Assembly (NCBI GenBank): GCA_018340375.1
Contig: JAFFJZ010000007.1
Coordinates: forward strand, 2,356,001-2,420,000
DNA from: Gonatopus flavifemur
Taxonomy: Eukaryota > Arthropoda > Insecta > Hymenoptera > Dryinidae
DNA length: 64,000 nucleotides
Reading direction: 5' to 3'
Shown here: positions 1-11,765 of the stretch, one piece after another
Position numbering within the stretch: the stretch's first letter is position 1
How the letters are laid out: each line of letters begins with the position of its first letter
The notes under the pieces: generated by a model
The model's database searches: none
What the model was told of the DNA's origin: nothing
What the model saw: the letters and a program-made list of their open reading frames with translations, nothing else
Program-made: the position numbers and the translations under genes

Positions 1-1250
1 GAGTGTTGTACATGATGTTATTTCCACGAGTCTATGTTTTCATCAATGTGCAGGAATGAATGCCTAATGACATGTGATACACGAAGGGTACTGAAAGGAG
101 GAGTGAAAAAAATGCCACTTTGACCCGATCCAGAGTGATCTCATAATTATGTGCTATTCATGTGCTCCACCCACGATTCCTGTGCTCGCTGGGAAATTCA
201 TCGGGGGAGTCTGAAACTCTACACAATTAATCGAGTCCAGCACCACCACTCTATGGGAACAAGATACGACGCATTTTGACCCGTTTGGGAGTAATCCCAT
301 AATTATGTGCTATTCATTTGCTCCACCCACGATTCATGTGTTCGATGGAATATTCATGGATCGGGTCCAAATCAACCAGAAATCAAATCACTGAAACCGT
401 TAGTTGAAAAGAATGAGACATCATACATTATACATCTCTTCCTCTTCAACCAATGGTTTCGTTGATTCGTCCTTTCGTTGGTTCGGCCCCAATCCATATT
501 CATTAGGGGAGTCGGAATCTCAACTCATTTGATCGAGTCCAGCACCCTAACTATTTGGAAACAAAATGAGACGCATCTCGAACCGGTTGAGAGTGATCCC
601 ATAATTATGTGCTATCTATGTGCTCCACCTACGATTCCTTTATTCCACTTCTTGGTGGTGGGGGTGCTGTACTGGATCAATTCAGTTGAGATTCTCACTC
701 CCCTGATGGATTTCCCAGCGAGCACATGCAACGTGGGTGGGGGACATAAATAGCACATAATTATGTGATCACTCCGGATTGGGTCAAAATGCTATCGATT
801 TCACTTCCTGATAGTGGGGGTGCTGTGATGAATCAATTCTGTTCGGATTCCGACTGCCCTAATGAATATTCCATCGAGCAAATAAATCGTAGGTGGAGCA
901 CATAAATAGCACATAATTATGAGACCACTCCGGACCGGGTCAAAATGCTATTCATTTCACTTCCTGATAGTGGGGGTGCTGTGATGGATCAATTCTGTTC
1001 GGATTCCGACTCCCCTAATAAATGTTCCATCGAGCACGTAAATCGTAGGTGGAGCACATGGATAGCACATGATTATGAGATGACTCTGGATCGGGTCAAA
1101 ATGCGATTCGTTTCACTTCCTGATAGTGGGGGTCCTGTGATGGATCAATTTTGTTCGGATTGCGACTCCCCTGATGGCAAGCAAGCCAGCAAGCAGCAAG
1201 GGGAATCGATCGATCGCCAATCGTGATCCAAGCGATAGAAGAAGGGAAAA
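1..1250. repeat. Inverted satellite-like array, 156 bp period
   Basis: A motif around cataattatgtgctattc recurs on the plus strand near 142, 298 and 600, and in reverse complement near 754, 910 and 1066. The first plus-strand spacing is 156 bp, and both minus-strand spacings are exactly 156 bp. The 298-to-600 gap also becomes 156 bp once the 138 bp MITE and its 8 bp duplication at 350-503 are subtracted. The array is therefore three direct and three inverted units meeting near 650-690. Short ORFs here (478-753, 945-1226) are repeat translation, not genes. Confidence 0.85.
358..495. mobile_element. 138 bp hairpin MITE with 8 bp TSD (copy 1)
   Basis: The sequence is a near-palindrome. Its ends are ggatcgggtccaaatcaac at the left and, reversed, ggattggggccgaaccaac at the right. 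The octamer atattcat lies directly outside both ends (350-357 and 496-503), a perfect 8 bp target-site duplication. The same element, also 138 bp, recurs at 19047-19184. There is no coding capacity. An 8 bp duplication fits hAT, P or Merlin superfamilies; the termini begin GGAT rather than the CAG usual for hAT, so the superfamily is left open. Confidence 0.85.
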
Positions 1251-1404
1251 CATCCGTCCTATCAGAAAAATAAAAATCGGATTCTGATTGGCTGGACAAC
1301 CCTTTAAAAGCGGGTGCACGGCCAGATCCAGGCACATTTCTCGGCTCAATAGCCAACAAGCTCTAACAACTTACCTCCAAACGAAGCTCAATAGCTTGAG
1401 AACA

Positions 1405-1690
1405 CATCATCCGGGATTGCCGACGCTGAGCCAACCTCTGGCCAATCCCGAAGATTTTGACATCGAAGTCAAAATCAACTAATATCCATACGCTCAGAAG
1501 CGTGAGCATAATCGAAACATCATCCGGGATTGCCGACGCTGCGCCAACCTCTGGCCGATCTTCAAGATTTTGACATTGGTGTCAAAATCAACCAATATCC
1601 ATACGCTCAGAAACGTGAGCATCATCGAAACATCATCCGAGATTGCTGACGCTGGGCCAACCCTTGGAAACTGAACTGATCAACTGAAAT
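1405..1690. repeat. 113 bp tandem repeat, about 2.5 copies
   Basis: The phrase catcatccgggattgccgac starts at 1405 and 1518 and recurs with changes at 1631, so the period is 113 bp. Each unit also carries a gattttgaca..gtcaaaatcaac stretch followed by ccatacgctcagaa. The third unit is truncated. No protein is suggested. Confidence 0.8.
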
Positions 1691-1979
1691 CGACGTGAGT
1701 ATAACCCAAATTTCCGTATCCATATACGGTCCTATTACAAACAAATTGATCTTCCTCAATAGGAGTCAATAGTTTGTCCCTCTGAGACCACTCAACAGTG
1801 GTATTCAGAGGCTAGGCTCCCTTTACCCAATTTTATCAAGTATTTTGATTTCCTTTTGTTTGGATAAGATTCAACATCACCATCTTCACATTTTTTTTGG
1901 GATTCATGATAACTTAGAAAAACCCCTGCTCAGAATCAATCTAAGTTCCAGTCTTTCTTATGGAATAATGGATTTTTAC

Positions 1980-2392
1980 CTATTTTCGGTTTGGATGGAA
2001 GAAATAGCTCGCCTACAGGGATTAATTACTGCGGCGAAAGGTAGAATCGCTACCGGACGAACAGTGTATGACGCCCCAAAGAAAGGAAAGGTAGTTGAAC
2101 CTAAGTTCAATCGAAATCACCATCAGGACAAAAGAACATACTTAAGTGGGAAGATCAAATTGAAGTGATCGAATGGATATTGAGGAATCACAATGATTTA
2201 AAACGTTGTAAAAATTGTATCAATTCTCCTATGCAATATTATAATTGTGAAATTTGCAAAGTAAATGCAAAAAGCCATACATATTTAACAGACGAACAGT
2301 TAATAGAAAAGGGGTTCACCCCAGAAGAGATTATAGAATTGCAAATCAATAATAATCAGCTTATAGAGATTAGTTTCAAGAATAAAATATAA
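1980..2392 (+). pseudogene. Unrecognised decayed reading frame, Cys-containing
   Basis: Two overlapping frames look like one broken coding sequence. The first runs 1980-2168 (MEEIARLQGLITAAKGRIA...). The second reads through from about 2130 to 2392 and contains two CxxC pairs in KRCKNCINSPMQYYNCEIC, followed by an acidic helix-like tail. A single indel near 2120-2140 would join them. The composition (Lys/Asn/Glu rich, no repeats) is more protein-like than the flanking arrays. I do not recognise the family; a gag-like or host small zinc-binding protein are both possible. Confidence 0.3.
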
Positions 2393-2494
2393 TTTCACCA
2401 GATTCCATCTCTTATTATTGACTCCACCCTTTTTTGCACCTCCTCAAGGAACATCAATCCTATCCCTTCCTTGCAAAGCCTGCTAAATAGGAAA

Positions 2495-2905
2495 TTAAAA
2501 TCTATTGCCGTCTAGGATGGTAACATCCAGGACGTGACACGGAATACAGCTGCCTGTTGTCTTACATCCGCTGTCACCCGTTTCATTACTCTTCCCGGCC
2601 TTTTTTTCATTTCTATACGCTTCCGAATTAACTCTCCACCTTTCTTTCTCATCTCTCTTTTTCTCAACTGTTTGATGATTCCTTTCCAATTTGTACGTCA
2701 ATCGCCTCTTATTCAAAAGCTCTTCCTTCTTCAGCGGATCTGCATTGATCCTCTCCCTACGCTTCTTCTCAGCCTCTGGTTTCTTCCACAACCTTTCTGT
2801 TTTTCGAGTCCTCAAACTCCCAGAATCTCTCAGTTTTGCCATGCTCTCATACTGTGGTGACAATGAGAATGATCGTATGAGAAAACAAGGGTAAACTTCG
2901 TTCAA
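2495..2905 (-). pseudogene. Basic, charged ORF; possible N-terminus of a GGQN-family transposon protein
   Basis: A 136-codon frame is very rich in Arg, Lys and Glu (for example KKPEAEKKRRERINADPLKK), with the character of a long charged helix. Similar charged N-terminal helices of the xRxRxYRExL type occur, from memory, in insect transposon-associated proteins that carry the GGQN motif seen at 5906-6262 and 50499-51821, but no second half of such a protein follows here. No Cys/His domain is visible until a short CxxC near the C-terminus. The assignment is a guess; an isolated exon or fortuitous ORF cannot be excluded. Confidence 0.25.
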
Positions 2906-3089
2906 CGCAAAACTAGTATGATCGTGATCGAAATAGTGTCTGAAATCATCACAGATAATTTCAAATCAATGAGAAGAATATGAAAATAATCTTGGAATAA
3001 AATGATTTATCAAATAGATTCGTTTGCAATTCATGATCAGTGAGCCCGAATCAATCACCCCTCCTCGATTCTGAGGTGAAAAGTTTCAT

Positions 3090-3710
3090 GTTCATTCTGA
3101 ATTCCTCGGCTTCATTATTGGAACAAATAATCGATTATGAATTCTCGGTCCGTCATATTAGACCCAGTTGAAATTTCTCAATCATGATCCAAGAATCGTA
3201 ATCAGCAACCTCGAAAACCCCCAGGTAGTGAGCTTCACACGAATCTGAAGGATTATAAATTTTGGGTCCATCATATCGCACCCACTATTTGTGATTCCTC
3301 ATTCCTACTTTCGGATTCGTTATCAGCGACCTCGAAAACTCCCACTTAGCCAGTTCCAAACAAATCGGATTATTTATGAATTTCTGGTTCGCCATATTGA
3401 ATGTTCTCTTTCCAATTACGGATTCATGATCAGCGACTTCGAAAACTCCCAGGTAGCCAATTCCAAGCGAATCGGATTAATTATAAAATTTCGGTCCGCC
3501 ATATTAGATACGCCATTTCGAATTCCTCAATTCTAATTCCAGATTCGTAATCAGCAACCTCGAAAACCCATAGGTAGACAATTTCAAGCAAATTGAATTG
3601 ATTATGAACTTCCAGTCCGCCATATTGGATCCGCCATTTGGAATTTTTCATTTCTGATTCCGGATTCGTGATCAGCGACCTCGAAAACACCTGAGAGATC
3701 ATTTTCAAAT
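3090..3710. repeat. ~120 bp degenerate tandem repeat, about 5 copies
   Basis: The phrase atcagcgacctcgaaaac or a close variant recurs near 3200, 3320, 3430, 3550 and 3670. Each copy is followed by a cgaatcgg..attatgaattt..gtccgccatatt block. Spacings are about 108-121 bp. Short ORFs in this stretch (3291-3536, 3481-3774) translate the repeat and are not genes. Confidence 0.75.
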
Positions 3711-4529
3711 GAATCCACCAAGCCTGTATCATGATGAAAATGCATAACAACCCAAAAGCAAAGAAACGTGTCATTCAATGACGTTTCGCCAGTCGATGAA
3801 AAATAATATCAATTTTACAGAAAAAGGAAAGGTCATTTCTCTCATCATCAAATTTTTCCACATTGATATCCACCAGATGAACACGATCACACATTATTCA
3901 ATATTTTAAGTTCAGCTATCCATGAATTGAATCTAAATATTACCTACCAGTCGATGACGATTATTTGGTGCGCTTCTTGAATTCACAATTTCACATGTGT
4001 AATCAATGTGAAATTGTACAATGAGATCGATTGTGTTGAATGTGCGGTACATCTCGCATTCCAATGTATCAAATCCTGTTGTGTTAGCAACTTCGAACCA
4101 TCAAATTCAGAAAATAATCACTTTTCTACAGATATGCGAGTCGATGACGCAAAAAGTTGGGGACAACATTGAAGAATGACGAAAAAATGATTCAATTAAT
4201 CTTTCACGATTGAACTTTAGATTTTCCTAAAGATCACACATCAGACAATGATAATACATACTGACTAATTATATGATCCGTTTGATTTTGCGAGAAAAAT
4301 GAACTCTTGATTGATAAGTCGTACCGGGGACATGCCAGTCGATGACGATTTGTCTGTTTGAACCGGTGTGAAAACATATACCGAATATGAGGACTAATTG
4401 CAAGTAGTGGCTGTTGTTCGTAGGCCCAAGAACTACTCTTTGGCATGAAATTCATATCCAGAAATGGGACCTGTCCTGCAGGAAATTTCAGTGATATTGG
4501 ATTGGACGTTTAGCGGAGGATCACCCATA
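3711..4529. other. Intergenic; recurring AGTCGATGACG motif
   Basis: There is no credible gene. The undecamer agtcgatgacg, or agtcgatgaaa in the first case, recurs at about 3791, 3949, 4139 and 4336, each time in a different longer context. It may be the relic of a tandem array. Confidence 0.4.
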
Positions 4530-5656
4530 TACATGGTGGCGCAAAAGTCTGGAAACACCCCCATAACTTTTGAACGGGGGATGATAATTGGATCAAATTT
4601 TTTTTTAATTGAAGGAGGGGTCGAAGGGTATCTTAACGGGGGACTTCGAGTTCCCCAGCCCTGTAGGGGACGATGAGAGGGAAAAAGGGGCCAAAATCTC
4701 GATAGAGATGGGAGGGCTCGTGATACGTCATTCGATAGGGGCTTTCAACCCAAATCCAGCGATTCTTTGTTCTTTGAAATCGGATCATTTTTCGCTGAGT
4801 TATTGTCATTTTGATACTCCGATGTGGCAGAGTCTGGAAACACCCCCATAACTTTTGAACGGGGCATGATAATTGCATCAAATTTTTCTTCAATAGGAGG
4901 TTCCCTTATCCCAATCTCCGCATTACCCAGAATCAACGGCGTGGACGTGGCGGGAACCTGATTCCTTGTGTGTGTGTGCATGCGTGTGGGTGTGAGGAGG
5001 TGAGTGTGGATGTAGGTGGGTGTCGGTGTTTATGGTTTTGAGTGGGATTGTGTGTGTGTGGGGGTGGGTGGGTGGTTCGATTGTATGGGCCTGTGTGACC
5101 CACACACAACCACCCATACCCACACACACCGACGCCCACACACATGCACGCACACACACACCCACAATCACACACAACCACCCACAGACACCTACTCTCT
5201 CACACACACACACACACACACAAGGAATCAGATTCCCGACACGTCCACGCCGTTCTGGGTAATGCCAAGATTGGGATAGAAATAACCTCCGATTCGAGGA
5301 AAATTTGATCCAATTATCAAGTCCCGTTCGAAAGTCAAGGGGGTGTTCCCAGACTTCACCACATTAGAGTATCAAAATTACGATAACTCAGCGAGAAATG
5401 ATCCGATTTCGAAAAACAAAAAACCGCTGGATATGGGTTGGAAAATCCTATCGAATGACGTATCACAAGCCTCCCCGTCTTATTTGCGATTTTGGCCTTC
5501 CTCCCCCTCTCATCGTCCCCTACAGGGCTGGGGAACTCAAAATCTCCCGTCAAGATAGCCCTTGACCCCTCTTTCAATTCAGAAGAAATTTGATCCGATT
5601 ATCATGCCCCGTTCAAAAGTTATGGGGGTGTTCCCAGACTTTTGCGCCACCCTGTA
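4530..5656. mobile_element. 1.1 kb foldback element with GT/CA core
   Basis: Two inverted arms of roughly 430 bp flank a purine/pyrimidine microsatellite. The outer ends are tacatggtggcgcaaaagtc and, reversed, tacagggtggcgcaaaagtc, each flanked by TA (4528-4529 and 5657-5658), as expected for a Tc1/mariner-type non-autonomous element. Within each arm the terminal phrase (gtctgg..acacccccataacttttgaacggggc) is repeated internally, near 4549 and 4832 in the left arm. No transposase is present. ORFs within it, including the Cys/Val and Thr/His-rich frames at 4923-5279, are artefacts of the microsatellite. Confidence 0.85.
4963..5224. repeat. Self-complementary GT/CA microsatellite
   Basis: About 130 bp of GT-rich sequence (4963-5090) is followed directly by about 130 bp of CA-rich sequence (5093-5224). 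The two are complementary, so they form the apex of the foldback element. Adjacent phrases ggaacctgattccttgtg and cacaaggaatcagattccc mark the inner ends of the arms. Confidence 0.9.
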
Positions 5657-5696
5657 TAACTGACTTGTCGATGAAATACGTATATGGAGTGCGCTT

Positions 5697-6784
5697 TCAA
5701 TTTCCGTGAAGATCAACATTACCGTTTGGATAATATTCGATTATCACAGCTTTTGTGATCTCCAGGTCTTTCGGAATTTTATATCGACCCTGCCTCACAA
5801 ATTCAAAATCTTTCACGGGACAGTTCTCTCGTTCCACTATAGTAAAAGGCGCTCTTCTTGCATTCCTGATTGATTCGATGTACTCTTTCTCAGTTTCAAT
5901 AGTTTCTACCATTTTTTCTTTTGACCGTACATGCCGAAATTCCTACCACACTGAAGATTTGAGTGTCTCTTAACGGGAAACAAATGATGAATGGGAACTT
6001 GACATTTCTGTGACAAGAGTGATAAGAACACCCTTACTGTATAATTCTTATTTTGTCCGCCGCATGAATCAGAGAACAGGAATATTTTATTGTAACAATG
6101 CAACTTGAATGATTCCAAAATAACATGCAGCAGGAAATTGCACACCATGTTTCCGCCTTTTTCTAAGGATCCTCCCATGGAAAAAAACATTGAGCTTGGT
6201 GATACACTACCAGTAGGGACATGAACGTGAACGTTAGATATATGAAGCCAAATCAACCGCAAATAGAAGCAAGCCGAAACCGGAAGTTTTGATAATGGAA
6301 GATTCTGTTCAAAATCGAATTCGAGGCATTAGTTCCCACCACAAGTTGCTAACATTGTGTCCTTCAAATTTTTATGTGCTTCAATTTCTCGTTTGTGCTC
6401 TCTCGCAGCTGGTTCATTTTGCTTCCCGAATTTCTCATTCTCATGACAGTCGTGTCAACAATCCGTTCTGGGAACATCGAATGTGGAATTCACGAAATTA
6501 TTAAAATATTCAGAATACGTAGATTCTGTTAGTGGAACGTCATCATTTCCAGTTTCGGATTTGTAGTAATCAAGAAATTCTTTATATAAGCCCGTCAAAC
6601 TCGAATGACTATCACGAAAATAATTCAATTCCGAAGTCGTACGATGCGATTTTGAATGAGAGAGATTTTGGCAGTGCTGAAGAATAAGCCTTTTCAGATC
6701 ATTGGTTAATGTTGTGAAATGATCAAAAGTTCCCCTACGCATATCCTGAAGGCCTCCATCATTCCTCAGCTCATTTTGGACCAT
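5697..6784 (-). pseudogene. GGQN-family (probably DUF7869-like) transposon gene, broken, C-terminal half
   Basis: Three consecutive minus-strand frames belong to one protein. The frame at 6784-6455 holds the spacer FRDSHSSLTGLYKEFLDYY ending in PRTDC. The one at 6262-5906 carries FLFSDSCGGQNKNYTVRVF, the hallmark D-x-C-G-G-Q-N motif, followed by H-rich and CG residues. The one at 5912-5697 is a Lys/Glu-rich tail ending in a stop. The same motif order is seen in the better copy at 49970-51821. The family is common in arthropod genomes and looks like an RNase H-fold DDE/D nuclease; the Pfam name DUF7869 is from memory. Frameshifts between the pieces, and the absence of the N-terminal region, mark it as dead. 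Confidence 0.6.
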
Positions 6785-9700
6785 TATTAATCGAGCTATT
6801 TTGATACCAATGACTGCGAGTGAAAAAGTTTAACAAATTTCGAATTCACCATGAGCTTGAAACAGATGAGGAAAATAGTACTGCCATCGTACATATTTCA
6901 CTGAGTCATTACCAGCAGCAGACTCTGCTTCATCAGTGTGCTTAGAAAAACATTTTGTGACGCATAATCCCCAAGTTTCCAAAAGGTATCGTGCACTTCT
7001 TTCTGGTGCTAGCTCTCAATTTTCAAGATGCATTTTCTTCCACAGCAAAAGACGATATCCCGAAATTCTCTCGCAGGCACAGTTTTCCCCGTTGATGAAG
7101 ATTTGTATTCTTTTCCCTACAGAATTCAAGGGCAACAGTATAAATCTATTAAAACATCCATACAGTACTAATGTCTCACAGAATATCACAGAAATACTCT
7201 GGAAATATTGAAACGTCTCAGTATCCATAAGCACACCAGTTCAAAGAGAGTTTGTAACAAATTCATTCGGAACTATGAAAATCCAAAATGCACGCATTGA
7301 AAACTTTTTCTGAACTCTGGTGCTGTGTCGGTAATACCTCAAAATTATTACAGAGATATTCTGAAGACATTGAGGCTTCATATACTGAAAAAAATACTCT
7401 TCTGAAATGGGATCAACAGAAAACTTTGTGATTCCAACAAGACTTTTGTTTTCTCAACTAAACCTTTGGTATTTGGAATAAAAATGATTCCTGGAAAAGG
7501 AGGTCAACCAAATTCTTTTGTTCGAACCACAAAAGTTTTGCTGGGATAACAGCATTATTTTCTTGATGACATTCCGGGAACATTATTTCGTTGTTTCTTA
7601 CGGAACATTTTTCCAAGTGTAGTGCATCTAATGCAACAAACACAACGAATCACATTCCTTTTGTGAAGAGAATTCCTTGTAGCTGCATTTACTGAATGAG
7701 TATCGTTATATAATAACATTGTAGTTATTTTGAGTAATTATCTACACAGCACATGTCCCAAATGAACTCCCGTTATGTTAGTTCTGGAAGATTTCGTAAT
7801 GAATTCTTGAGAATTCTCAAAAAACTCTTTCTGAATACCAGAGATTCATAAAGCATTTATTCTGAACTATCATAACAGAGACTTTTGAAGAATCTCACAA
7901 TGGATTCATGAAGGGTTCTTCACGACCACATCGAGGCAAGCGTTCTGTGTCGGCATCGATAAAACTCGTATAGGCAGCTACTTTGAAATGTTAGCACAAT
8001 TCGATATCTAGTCTAGTTAAATGTATGTTTCGCAGATTTAATTGGAATTTACACTTCCGACATGAGGTATTATAAACAGGACTTTGATACCAAAATATCA
8101 AGTAGGGGGTATATTGATTATCACGTTTTATTTGGGTTTCAAAATTTTCGATCAGATACATACTTGATTTCGAGATTGTTTTGCGATATCACGTTTCCAT
8201 GTACTTTCAGTTCTTGTTCTTTTCCGGCCTTTTCGTAATTCTGCCGTTCTTTCTCATCACACATATTTATACGTTAATGAATGATGAATTATTAATGACT
8301 TCAGAAACATTATAAAGAAAGAAACAACACTGAAAATCCTTCCTTGTTCATAAATGTTCATGCACGTTGAGGGATGAATATCATAAATGCTGAGTTTTGA
8401 TACTGAGTGATCAAAACAAAAGGAAATAGAACAACCACGAAGATGGCTGGAGATTATTATAATAAATGAAAAACGTTTGCCAACGCGCAACTTTCAAAAA
8501 TAGGATAGATTGTATTTCATCAGCGGCAGTTTTCATCGAGAATAAATTCATTAGATTTCCAATTATAACTTGTGTATATATACACGCAACATGGATTTCT
8601 CAATTATCAATTCGCCTGAAAGAATCATGAAAAAAGAAGACAATGAAATTGAAGTTCATCAACATGAGTCGCAAAATCGTATGAAAAGAGAAAAGTATCT
8701 GACTTCAAATTCTGAATCTCAAAAAAACCTTCGATCTTCCTAATTCCACGTGATCAGTATATTTTTCAGTACTTCTTCGTCTCACCTACAAGCAGATACC
8801 CATGGTTCTCCTTCACTGAAATAATTCCATTGCTCGCACTAGACGATCTGACGTCGTTGATAATTCAGTTTTCGTATCTCATTACAATTGTTCGTTTTTC
8901 CAATTTCTCAACCTAAAGGATCTCAATCTATGTGAAGAAACCAAATGATGAGAATTATTCTTATCTCTATTTCAATATCGTAATTATATTTGAATGAAAA
9001 ATTCGGATACTGAAAAATGATATGTACAAAATTGATCAGTCACAGGATAAGAATCCTTTTGTGTTCAAATACTTTTCTCATGAAATCAATATTTTGTAGA
9101 TGTCATTGTTTTGAACCAATCGATTGTTCATCAAAAAATTGAATGAGCAACCTTGCCAAAATAGTTTGATTCCCGGATTCAAAACTTCTTTCTTACAAGG
9201 ATAAGAAACTTCATTAATTGGGACAATTTTTCTTCAGAGTCAATAGTTTGACCATAAAAACGTTATAAACAATGGAATTGTTGATGAGAGGAAGAGAATT
9301 TCGAATCTAGCAAATATGGTTCGATATTCGAATCTTATGACTCAGAAAACATAAAATCACATTGAAAAATCGAACGAATACAATTTTCCCCGCGGACTCT
9401 GATATTTAACCGGTACACATCGTAGAGGAATGCATAATAACCGTTGCGCGCTCATGAAAAAATCGCTGGATTTTGCAAACTATCAATCCGATCGATCTGA
9501 AACTTTCCAAAAAGTTTGTCCATATACTAACGAACAACTCTGTCACTGGATGTTCTTTGTACCTCACATTTCCCCCACCACTTTTTGAGTCCAAAGCATA
9601 GAATACATGCTTTTCACTTCGGATCAAAAAATTATAAATTTGTTATAAATTTTTACAAATTTGTCCAACATTTTCGTCATCGGGGAAGTCTTACGAATCA

Positions 9701-10419
9701 GAATCCGTGAGATCCACTAAGATACATGAAAAAATGACCGAGTTATGGCGAGTTCAATATTGAAAAACATTCATTTTGGTTGCAAAAAATAGGTAGTTTT
9801 CATTTTTTTCTCAAAAACTATTGATCATAGGAGAAAATTGTAAGGGGAGACTTGTATTGATTTTCCAAGCCCTATAATCCAGTATTTTCAGATCTTCGAA
9901 TTCCGATTTTTTTTCGACCCCTGACGTCACGGTTCGGACAATGCTTATCCTGCAGTTCGAGCGTATCGTCAGTTCTCGCATTCGGACCCTCAATTGACGC
10001 GGGAGCTGGATTATAAATTTTAATTGAGGAACTTGGAGCACATCTCTTGTCTCACGTAGACCACCCGAGACACAACTTGCAAGTGTGGTGTGGGTTTATC
10101 CAGGTGAGAATATGTATCGAAAGAAAAATTCGTGAATAACTCTATACGTCAATGTCGCAATGACAACGAGTCAAGAGCATCCTCTGAAAATGTAAACTAT
10201 GAGGGTTTTACTCCTCTTGCTTGATTCTTCGATCAGATCGAAGTGAGAAATGATCACAGGTGAATAAATTCGAGATGTAATTCAGTTCGCCGTTTTGTCG
10301 AATTTCAAAGATAGTATTTTTTCTTCCGTCTTCCCATCTTGGCGTTGTAAATTTTTCGATGAATCGGCAGCATTGACGCTTCGTTTGGAGTGAGTAACAA
10401 TCGTTGTAATTTATATCAT
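6785..10419. other. AT-rich gene-poor interval
   Basis: There is no supported gene. Short ORFs at 6936-7211, 7458-7643, 8257-8490, 9406-9627 and 9811-10041 have low-complexity or unremarkable translations and no motifs. The interval may hold old, unrecognisable repeats. Confidence 0.6.
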
Positions 10420-11700
10420 TACATTTTCTTAATCTTCCATCTGTTAAATGAATTTTGAACCACCAGATCCAAAGTGTGAGCGAAACACGGTAGATTTTTC
10501 CCTTTTCCAAAAGCGATATCAATAGCTTCCTTTATATTCCCAGCGTTATCTGTGGTGAAGACCATTATTTGTTCATTCCTAATACCCCATTCTGCACAAG
10601 TTTGTTGTAGGACTGTAGATAAATATTCAGCATCGTGCTTAGCTTCTCATGTTATGATTCCAAGTTGTATGGATTCTAATGTCATGAATTCAGAATTGAT
10701 AAAATGTACTGTGAAACCATGATAACTGTTAGTGTTGAAAGAATCGGTCCATATATCAGTTGTTAGAGGACAGTATTTAATTCTAGAAAGCAAATCTTGG
10801 ATCTTCGGCTTCAATGCATCATATTTCCCATCAACACGTGCAGTGATTGTTTTCCGAAAAGGTATTCTATCAAGAGGTGCAACAGTTCGTAATAAGCCAC
10901 GGAATCCTCTGTCTTCAGCAATTGATAGTGGCTGCTGGTCTTTGGAAATCATGTATATAATCTTGTCCGTAATTTTCACATGCATAGTTCCCCCATCTGT
11001 AGCGAAGGATAGATAATTAAAAAAGGAACAGCGATCGGATCACATAATTAAAATATAAATTGAAAAGATATTTCGAAGATATTGGGATATTTTTAAGAAA
11101 TTTCAGTCGAAAGATTTCGCTAACGTAATGCCGCTATTTCCTTACTAACGAAAAACAACGGACACCACGTACATTATTTCAATCAAAATTCTACTCATCA
11201 AACATATCAGCTTGATGAGTTTTACGAGGTAAATATAATGAATACATGGATGTTACCTGTGAATGCATTGACTTTCTCAAATGCGGCTTCAATAGAATCC
11301 TCTTTCTTATGCTTGATATTTGATTTTCGGGGAACAGATTGGTTCAATTGGGATTTTCCATCAGTATTGATTTGGTTATTTGTTTCTGGATGTTGATCAG
11401 AAGTGTGCTTGAATGGTTTTTGGGATGGAGATTGAGATGCGTTAATATCTTCGGAATTGGAGACCTCACAATGGTTGGATACAGGAGTAGGATCATCAGC
11501 ATCTTGAGGAAGATTATCATTTTTGGATGATTCGTTGGACAAATGGATACGTATCTGATTTTCATCATGTTCCACATATTCTGTTGGATGTTTTCTTTTT
11601 TGAGTGATTGATTGAATTCGTGGTGTCACCGTCAGTTCTATATATTCGGTGACATAAACAACATCTTGGAGATATTTCATCATTTTTGGAGGAAAAATTG
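10420..11700 (-). pseudogene. hAT-type transposase remnant with an intron
   Basis: The upstream exon (11683-11257) encodes a polar N-terminal region ending AAFEKVNAFT. A donor reads acag|gtaaca and an acceptor ctacag|atgggg, defining a 260 bp intron at 10997-11256. Splicing continues the frame into GGTMHVKITDKIIYMI and then QQPLSIAEDRGFRGLL. These are the hAT core (I..D.qP.s..e..GF), followed by TTDIWTD and, after an in-frame TGA at about 10648-10650, TTDNAGN and PCFAHTLDLVVQ. Those motifs carry the first two catalytic aspartates and the CxxH segment. The frame ends near 10420 and the C-terminal dimerisation region is missing. No BED finger or terminal repeats were found. Confidence 0.7.
10997..11256 (-). 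other. Predicted intron in the hAT transposase remnant
   Basis: On the minus strand the interval starts GTAACA and ends CTACAG. Removing it joins FEKVNAFT to DGGTMHVKIT, which is the expected continuous hAT sequence (phase 1). This is a junction inferred from protein continuity. Confidence 0.65.
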
Positions 11701-11765
11701 GTTAAAGGATTCACTAGTTTTCTTTGGTTACTGTTCGACATTTCGCATGATGGATTAATATGCAA

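Noticed and set aside
1..1250. CRISPR-like array
   Set aside because: The repeated units are 156 bp long, inverted halfway and have no short direct repeats with unique spacers; the window is eukaryotic.
4923..5279. Several 78-98 codon ORFs rich in Cys/Val or Thr/His on both strands
   Set aside because: They translate the GT/CA microsatellite in the foldback apex; the composition is dictated by the dinucleotide repeat.
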